Of a stretch of 20,653 bases of DNA, positions 15,801 through 20,653 are shown piece after piece. The stretch is from an uncultured Clostridium sp. (GTDB lineage: Bacteria; Bacillota; Clostridia; Clostridiales; Clostridiaceae). Every line of letters begins with the position of its first letter. The stretch's first letter is position 1. The stretch lies in contig UQBY01000039.1 of assembly GCA_900539375.1 (NCBI GenBank), forward strand, positions 1-20,653, given 5' to 3'. The position numbers and the translations under genes were made by a program. A model generated the notes under the pieces. The model had not been told where the DNA came from. It made no database searches and saw nothing but the letters and a program-made list of their open reading frames with translations.

Positions 15801-15829
15801 ATTATATATGTTCTAAAAATTATTATCAA
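15801..15829 (-). promoter_or_regulatory. Probable gltX promoter
   Basis: On the minus strand TTGATA (15824-15829) and TATAAT (15801-15806) are separated by exactly 17 bp. The predicted start near 15794 gives a gltX leader of about 115 nt that contains the hairpin at 15717-15749. Another TATAAT at 15750-15755 lacks a -35 box. Confidence 0.6.
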
Positions 15830-15854
15830 CTTTTTTTCCATATATTCATATATA

Positions 15855-15934
15855 CAAAAAACACAGTCCTTGGGGCGAGACTGTGTTCTAGCAATAAGCA
15901 ATAAATAAAGTGGGGACAATTTATCCTTGCAACT
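15855..15934 (-). ncRNA. Candidate small RNA with two C-rich hairpin loops
   Basis: This apparent free-standing RNA gene of about 80 nt lies in the gap 15679-16000, with its own promoter and terminator and no start codon with a ribosome binding site inside it. The first hairpin pairs GCAAGGATAAA with TTTATTTATTGC (11 bp with one bulged A and two G-U pairs) and shows loop TTGTCCCCAC. A short linker repeats TTATTGC. The second hairpin (15860-15887) pairs AACACAGTC with GACTGTGTT perfectly (9 bp), shows loop TCGCCCCAAG and ends in six U residues: a textbook intrinsic terminator. C-rich loops are typical of Firmicute small RNAs that pair with ribosome binding sites (RsaE/RoxS are examples), so such a role is inferred. 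I cannot say whether it belongs to a known RNA family. Confidence 0.65.
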
Positions 15935-15937
15935 TGT

Positions 15938-15966
15938 ATTATAGGGTATAAAGTCTAAAATTGCAA
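15938..15966 (-). promoter_or_regulatory. Promoter of the candidate small RNA
   Basis: On the minus strand TTGCAA (15961-15966) and TATAAT (15938-15943) are separated by exactly 17 bp. Purines at 15930 and 15933-15934 are at the right distance for the transcription start. The small RNA would therefore be made by the vegetative sigma factor. Confidence 0.7.
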
Positions 15967-16000
15967 TAATTTTAAATTAGAAATACTTCCTTTTTTTAAT

Positions 16001-16717
16001 TTAATAACTTTTTAGTAAAGCAATTTCTTCATCTGTAAGTTCTCTATATTCACCCTCTTCTAAATCTTCATCTAAAGAAATTCCTCCAAATTGTATTCTT
16101 TTTAAATATACAACTTCCTTTCCTAAAGATTGAAACATTCTTTTTACTTGATGAAATTTTCCTTCTTGAATAGTTACTAAAACTTCAGAACCTTCTTCTG
16201 TTGAATTTAATATTTCAAGCTTACCTTCTTTACACACATATCCATCATCTAGCTTTATTCCAGCTTTAAAAGCTTTAATATCCCTTTCTCCAACTGGCTT
16301 ATCTATTTTAGCATAATAAACTTTATCCACATGCCACTTAGGAGATATTAGTCTATGATTTAACTCTCCATCATTAGTTAGAAATAATAATCCTACAGTA
16401 TCTTTATCAAGTCTTCCTACAGGAAAGGGTTGAAATGCTTGATGGTCAATTTCTAATAAATCAATAACTGTTTCATCTCTGTTATCAAAAGTAGCTGAAA
16501 CAACTCCATCTGGCTTATTCATCATTAAATAAATATATTTTCTATAAAATATTTCCTCTCCATTTACCTTTATAACTGATTTTTCTGGGTCTACTGAAAA
16601 ACCACTATCTTTTATTATCTCTCCATCAACTTCTATAAGCCCCTTTCTTGCTAGTTGCTTAATTTCTTTTCTACTTCCGTATCCTAAATTTGAAATAATT
16701 TTATCTAATCGTTCCAC
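16001..16717 (-). CDS. RsuA/RluB-family pseudouridine synthase
   Basis: This 238-aa enzyme isomerises a specific uridine to pseudouridine in ribosomal RNA. It has an N-terminal S4 RNA-binding domain (about 1-48, starting RLDKIISNLGYGSRKE) and the catalytic domain with D104 in GRLDKDTVGLLFLTNDG. The C-terminal signature EGKFHQVKRMFQSLGK (185-200) is typical of the RsuA group. FPVGRLDKDTVG and the overall size fit RsuA (16S rRNA) better than RluB, but the target base cannot be told from sequence alone. The start is GTG, about 11 nt after AGGAG. It lies 33 nt downstream of the Y_Y_Y-repeat gene, probably in one transcript. No strong terminator is visible after its stop. Confidence 0.92.
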   Translation of the reverse strand: MERLDKIISNLGYGSRKEIKQLARKGLIEVDGEIIKDSGFSVDPEKSVIKVNGEEIFYRKYIYLMMNKPDGVVSATFDNRDETVIDLLEIDHQAFQPFPVGRLDKDTVGLLFLTNDGELNHRLISPKWHVDKVYYAKIDKPVGERDIKAFKAGIKLDDGYVCKEGKLEILNSTEEGSEVLVTIQEGKFHQVKRMFQSLGKEVVYLKRIQFGGISLDEDLEEGEYRELTDEEIALLKSY

Positions 16718-16750
16718 TAACTTAACAACTCCTACTTTTTATTTTCTGCA

Positions 16751-18769
16751 CTATACTACTTGAAAACTACTTTCATAATAATCTTCATAACTTACCTTTT
16801 TATAAAAACTTTTAGCAAGAACCATAATTTTATAGTTTCCTTTTAAAAATGGTATAAATGTATATCTATTTTTTCTACTATAACTTTGAACCTTTACCCA
16901 ATTATCATTTTCCATAATATAAAATTCATAGCATACTTCCTTTCCTCCATTACTTTCTGCAATAAAGGTTATTTCCTTATTTACATTTACAACATCTTTA
17001 TCTAAAGTAATCTTTGTATTTATTATAGGTGCTCTTTCAAGAACATAAAAGGATATTTTTTTCTTGCTATCATATTCTCCTTCACATTTCACATTCTTTG
17101 CATATATATCAATAGTATACTTTCCAGAACATTTAGGATTAATTTGAAGCTTTTTATTATTTATAAATCCTGTATCCTCTACTTCATAACCATTTATTTT
17201 AGTTACATATCTTATAAGAACATTTTTAGTATTTTGCACAATAACCTCTGTATCTATTATATCATCAATTAAATAATTATTCTTATTTGGCAATAAAACA
17301 TAATCTATTTCCCCTGGAATATATTCTTTAGCTTTTAGATATAAAATTGTATGGCTATCATACTCTTTAGTAGTATACTTATCTTTAACCTTAATTTCAA
17401 CCTTATATTCTCCCTTTTCATCTGGGGTAAAGTTAAGCCAATTTGAATAACCAAAAGGAACTACCTCTTTTTCTTTTTCATTACAATAAATTATAAAAGA
17501 ATATTTAAGTTTAACCCCTCCCTCTGCTAATACCTTTATATTAACTGGTTGACCAACTAATATTTTATTTTCATTATCAACTACAATATCCACTAATTTT
17601 ACTGGTTTATCTGCTTTTTTATCAATAGTAAACTTTATAATTCTTCTTTCTTCACATTCCCCTTTAAAGGACTTATCTTTACACATTAATGTTAATATAT
17701 AATCCCCCTCAAGATTTGGAGTCCAATCATAACTACTTTCTTTTATATAGCCTGAATCATAAGCTAAAGGACCTTCAATTATATATCTATAAAATAATTC
17801 TATACCACCTTCTGCCTCTGCCTTTAGTTTTATCTTAGTTCCATTTATTTGTGGGGAACTCATATCTGTAATAAAATTATTAATTTTTACATTTACATAA
17901 GGCTTTACCTTATATACCATAAGGGCTCTATCATCATATTCTGCAACAGATAATATATCCCTTACCATACAAAGAAGTTTATATTCCCCTGCTTCACTTT
18001 CTTTAAAAGAAACCACATTTTTTGAGGAATAATCCTGTATACATATAGCTTTTCCCTCTTTATTCACCTTTAAAAATTTATATAAAAGACTTCTTTTATC
18101 TCCAATAGTAGCTTCAACCTTAAATATTAATTCTTCATTAACTAATAAATTTTTAGTAAGACATTTAAAGTTAGATATTTCTATTTGATTAGGTGCTTTT
18201 GCTTTAAATGTAATTGTAGAAAATTCATCAAATACCTCTGTTGAATCAACTCTTTTACACTCAATAAGTATATCCTGTTTTCCTTCATTATTTACTGTAT
18301 ATAAAAGTTTATTATCCATAGAATAATCTTTTATAATTTCCCAATCCTTATTATTTTTTTTATGCCAAAATCTAAACAATAAAGTTTTTTCACTTCCTAT
18401 AACCTCTACTTCTAATTTTTCCCCAACTGTAATAGATTCATTTGAAACTATTATATCTTCAATTAACCTATCATTCTTTTTTTCTTTTATAACATACTCT
18501 TTTTTAACTATACAATGAAATGATTTTCTGGAATCAGCTTGTTTTCCTTGTACCATTATTATATAATTACCTTCATTTTTAGGAGTCCATCTATAAGTAC
18601 TTATTTCAGAAAAGTCTTGAACCGTATTCCACACCCCATCATTACCAATTATAAACTTATACTCTATTTTCTCTTTTCCACTATAAACAGCTTTAATTAA
18701 AATTTCCTGATTTAAAGTTTGTGGACTATCTTTATCACAAATTATCTGTAGCTCTTCCAACTCTCTCAC
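16751..18769 (-). CDS. Seven-repeat Y_Y_Y-like (triple-tyrosine) protein
   Basis: I prefer the GTG at 18769 (672 aa), with AGAGG 7 nt upstream. A TTG at 18760 with GAGGTG 6 nt upstream is nearly as good. The ATG at 18799 has no ribosome binding site. The protein is made of seven tandem beta-sandwich-like repeats of about 90 residues, at roughly 5-88, 102-190, 195-287, 293-383, 390-480, 486-576 and 584-672. Typical repeat marks are 'V.A.GG....Y.F.I', a Trp or Phe before TP, then 'GeY.i.v..kd..s..eyd'. This matches Y_Y_Y domains, which occur beside sensor kinases and in clostridial repeat proteins. There is no signal peptide, anchor, kinase or enzyme domain, so a cytoplasmic binding or scaffold role is inferred. 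It precedes the pseudouridine synthase gene by 33 nt. Confidence 0.8.
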   Translation of the reverse strand: MRELEELQIICDKDSPQTLNQEILIKAVYSGKEKIEYKFIIGNDGVWNTVQDFSEISTYRWTPKNEGNYIIMVQGKQADSRKSFHCIVKKEYVIKEKKNDRLIEDIIVSNESITVGEKLEVEVIGSEKTLLFRFWHKKNNKDWEIIKDYSMDNKLLYTVNNEGKQDILIECKRVDSTEVFDEFSTITFKAKAPNQIEISNFKCLTKNLLVNEELIFKVEATIGDKRSLLYKFLKVNKEGKAICIQDYSSKNVVSFKESEAGEYKLLCMVRDILSVAEYDDRALMVYKVKPYVNVKINNFITDMSSPQINGTKIKLKAEAEGGIELFYRYIIEGPLAYDSGYIKESSYDWTPNLEGDYILTLMCKDKSFKGECEERRIIKFTIDKKADKPVKLVDIVVDNENKILVGQPVNIKVLAEGGVKLKYSFIIYCNEKEKEVVPFGYSNWLNFTPDEKGEYKVEIKVKDKYTTKEYDSHTILYLKAKEYIPGEIDYVLLPNKNNYLIDDIIDTEVIVQNTKNVLIRYVTKINGYEVEDTGFINNKKLQINPKCSGKYTIDIYAKNVKCEGEYDSKKKISFYVLERAPIINTKITLDKDVVNVNKEITFIAESNGGKEVCYEFYIMENDNWVKVQSYSRKNRYTFIPFLKGNYKIMVLAKSFYKKVSYEDYYESSFQVV

Positions 18770-18895
18770 CTCATTACCTCTTTTAAGATATTTTACCATA
18801 TTATGTAATATTAATCTATATACTTTTACATTTTTGTTTTCTATAAAATCTCTAAATATAATTTTAAATTCTCACTTATTTTTATAAAAAAAGTC

Positions 18896-18930
18896 AAAAA
18901 TAATAGGAGATACTTTAAAAGTATCTCCTA
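18896..18930 (-). terminator. Terminator of pgi
   Basis: On the minus strand TAGGAGATAC and GTATCTCCTA (18904-18930) form a perfect 10-bp stem around a 7-nt A/T loop. A T-rich tract (TTATTTTTG, then seven Ts further on) follows. It lies 20 nt after the pgi stop and separates pgi from the Y_Y_Y-repeat gene. Confidence 0.88.
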
Positions 18931-18949
18931 AGCTATTTTAAAATTATAA

Positions 18950-20296
18950 TTATAGTCTCTTTTCTAGAGCTTCTTTCATATCTTCATATCCTGGCTTTCC
19001 AAGTAAAGCAAACATATTCTTCTTGTATGCTTCAACACCTGGTTGGTTAAATGGATTTATTCCTAGTAAGTATCCACTAATTCCACAAGCCTTTTCAAAG
19101 AAGTAAACCATTTGTCCAAAATAATATGGAGTTAATTCTGGTACATTAACAACTATGTTAGGAACTCCTCCATCATTGTGAGCAAGTAATGTTCCTTGAC
19201 ATGCCTTCTTATTTACATAATCCATATCTTTTCCAGCAAGGAAGTTTAATCCATCAAGATTTTCTTCATTTGCTTCTATTGTAACTTTCTTTCTTGGAGC
19301 TTCCACATTTATTACTGTTTCAAAAAGGTCTCTTCTTCCTTCTTGAATGTATTGACCCATTGAATGAAGATCCATTGAAAAGCTTGCAGCTGCTGGGAAT
19401 AATCCCTTATTGTCTTTACCTTCTGATTCTCCATATAATTGTTTCCACCATTCATTGAATGATATTAATGCTGGTTCATAGTTAACTAGCATTTCTATAG
19501 ATTTTCCCTTATTGTATAAAATGTTTCTTATTGCTGCATATTTGTAAGCATCATTTTCTTGTAATGATGGATTAGCATATTCTTCTCTAGCATCTGCTGC
19601 ACCTTGCATCATTTCTGCTATATCAATTCCTGCTGCTGCAATTGGAAGTAATCCAACTGGTGTAAGAACTGAGAATCTTCCTCCAACATCGTCTGGAACT
19701 ACGAAAGTTTCATATCCTTCTGCATCTGCTAATGTTTTTAAAGCTCCCTTTGCTTTATCAGTAGTTGCATATATTCTATTTTTAGCTTCTTCTTTTCCAT
19801 ATTTCTTTTCTAAGTAATCTTTAAATATTCTAAATGCTATAGCAGGTTCAGTAGTTGTTCCTGATTTAGATATAACATTTACTGAAACCTCTTTTCCTTC
19901 TATTGCTTCTAGTAAGTCTGCCATATAAGTTGAGCTTATGTTGTTTCCTACAAAGAATATTTTTGGTGCTTTTCTCTTATCTGAATCTAATGTATTATGG
20001 AATGAGCTAGTAAGCATTTCTATAGCAGCTCTTGCACCTAAATAAGAACCACCAATTCCTATAACAACTAAAACATCTGAATCGCTCTTTATTTTTTCAG
20101 CTGCCTTTTGAATTCTTGCAAATTCATCCTTATCATAATTTACAGGTAGGTCAACCCATCCTAAAAAGTCACTTCCAGCTCCAGTACCATTATGTAATTT
20201 TTCATGAGCTGATTTTACCATTTCTTCCATGTAAGCTATCTCATGTTCATTAACAAAAGATGCTGTTTTGCTTAAATCTAATGATAATTTTTTCAC
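18950..20296 (-). CDS. pgi: Glucose-6-phosphate isomerase
   Basis: This 448-aa cytoplasmic enzyme interconverts glucose 6-phosphate and fructose 6-phosphate in glycolysis and gluconeogenesis. Two SIS domains are visible: VIGIGGSYLGARA (78-90) and VISKSGTTTEP (141-151), which bind the sugar phosphate. GGRFSVLTPVGLLP (205-218) is the first PGI signature. Catalytic candidates are E290 in LYGESEGK, H311 in SMDLHSMGQ and K425 in GVEAYKK. Length fits the shorter Firmicute form. The start is GTG, 8 nt after GGAGG. It is monocistronic, with a terminator downstream and the terminator of the upstream gene behind it. No convincing promoter could be picked out in the AT-rich 200 bp upstream. Confidence 0.97.
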   Translation of the reverse strand: MKKLSLDLSKTASFVNEHEIAYMEEMVKSAHEKLHNGTGAGSDFLGWVDLPVNYDKDEFARIQKAAEKIKSDSDVLVVIGIGGSYLGARAAIEMLTSSFHNTLDSDKRKAPKIFFVGNNISSTYMADLLEAIEGKEVSVNVISKSGTTTEPAIAFRIFKDYLEKKYGKEEAKNRIYATTDKAKGALKTLADAEGYETFVVPDDVGGRFSVLTPVGLLPIAAAGIDIAEMMQGAADAREEYANPSLQENDAYKYAAIRNILYNKGKSIEMLVNYEPALISFNEWWKQLYGESEGKDNKGLFPAAASFSMDLHSMGQYIQEGRRDLFETVINVEAPRKKVTIEANEENLDGLNFLAGKDMDYVNKKACQGTLLAHNDGGVPNIVVNVPELTPYYFGQMVYFFEKACGISGYLLGINPFNQPGVEAYKKNMFALLGKPGYEDMKEALEKRL

Positions 20297-20495
20297 AATT
20301 ATTACCTCCGAAAAAATATATTATGTTTTTATTAAAGACTTTTTTTTACTCTTTATCTAAAAGTTTATCATTCTAATACAGAAAATACAAGTGAATTTAC
20401 CAATTCAAAAAATTTTTATATATATTCACAAATTAAACCTTATTAACTAAACAAACCACATATAATTTATTAATATCTATGATTTTTTGCAAAAC

Positions 20496-20532
20496 AAAAA
20501 CTGCTTTAAAACAAATTCTTAAAGCAGTTTTT
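20496..20532 (-). terminator. Terminator of the gene at the right edge
   Basis: A perfect 14-bp stem pairs AAAAACTGCTTTAA (20496-20509) with TTAAAGCAGTTTTT (20519-20532) around a 9-nt loop, 10 nt after the stop codon at 20543. On the minus strand the 3' arm ends in five Ts followed by GTTTTG. The stem is symmetric and could also act in the plus direction, but no plus-strand gene is nearby. Confidence 0.85.
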
Positions 20533-20542
20533 ATTTATTATA

Positions 20543-20653
20543 TTACTTTAAATATGTTCCATCTTCACCAATCTTACCTGGTCCATTAAGAACATAAACT
20601 CTCATATTTCCTTTTCCAACAGAATCTGTTGTTAATGTTCCATTACATTGAAT
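20543..20653 (-). CDS. C-terminal 36 residues of an unidentified protein (partial)
   Basis: On the minus strand an open frame runs in from the window edge and stops at TAA (20543-20545). The end reads NMRVYVLNGPGKIGEDG followed by TYLK. Alternating hydrophobic and polar residues with Gly/Asn/Asp turns suggest beta strands, as in a secreted or repeat-type domain, but the fragment is too short to name a family. A perfect terminator follows at the right distance, which supports a real gene end. The start lies outside the window. Confidence 0.7.
   Translation of the reverse strand: MQCNGTLTTDSVGKGNMRVYVLNGPGKIGEDGTYLK

Noticed and set aside
15891..15906. Tandem TTATTGC repeat (minus strand) as a start of a repeat array
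   Set aside because: Only two copies, with no further units; best explained as part of the small RNA linker and stem.
15679..16000. T-box or 6S RNA in the gltX upstream gap
   Set aside because: No T-box core sequence is present and each predicted transcript is too short; the 80-nt RNA is also far shorter than 6S RNA.

Overview
The window is AT-rich chromosomal DNA from a low-GC Gram-positive bacterium, most likely Clostridium perfringens or a close relative. The reasons are strong A/U codon bias, many TTG/GTG starts behind strong AGGAGG-type ribosome binding sites, intrinsic terminators at nearly every transcript end, and a clostridial housekeeping set (rph-rdgB-yfcE, pcrA-ligA, glnS, a long-form gltX, pgi). 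The species call is inference from overall character, not a database match. I see no phage, insertion sequence, transposon, CRISPR array or rRNA.

Layout, left to right. A tRNA cluster on the minus strand (Pro-UGG, Gly-GCC and a Gly-UCC cut by the window edge) has a near-consensus promoter. A minus-strand operon follows: rph, rdgB and a YfcE-type phosphodiesterase. Next is a divergent 498-aa protein of unknown function. It converges on a membrane-anchored orphan family-5 solute-binding protein, and the two share a terminator that contains both stop codons. A small single-span membrane protein converges on a minus-strand pcrA-ligA-(3-TM protein)-argC run. Divergent from pcrA is a small permuted papain-like (YiiX/NlpC-P60 type) protein, then glnS, which converges on gltX. 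Beyond gltX are an RsuA-family pseudouridine synthase gene, a seven-repeat Y_Y_Y-like protein, pgi, and the last 36 codons of an unidentified gene at the right edge.

Functionally this is mostly housekeeping: tRNA supply and 3'-end trimming (tRNAs, RNase PH), nucleotide-pool sanitation (RdgB), DNA repair and replication (PcrA, LigA), charging of Glu and Gln tRNAs, ribosomal RNA modification and central carbon metabolism.

The most interesting non-coding structure is the 322-bp gap between gltX and the pseudouridine synthase gene. It holds what looks like a complete, self-contained small RNA gene on the minus strand. It has a TTGCAA-17-TATAAT promoter and a transcript of about 80 nt that folds into two hairpins, each presenting a CCCC-containing loop; the second hairpin is a perfect intrinsic terminator. 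Downstream there is a second promoter (TTGATA-17-TATAAT) and another terminator hairpin inside the apparent gltX leader. This is the best candidate for an undescribed regulatory element here. All RNA and promoter calls come from reading the sequence by eye, without any folding program or database search.
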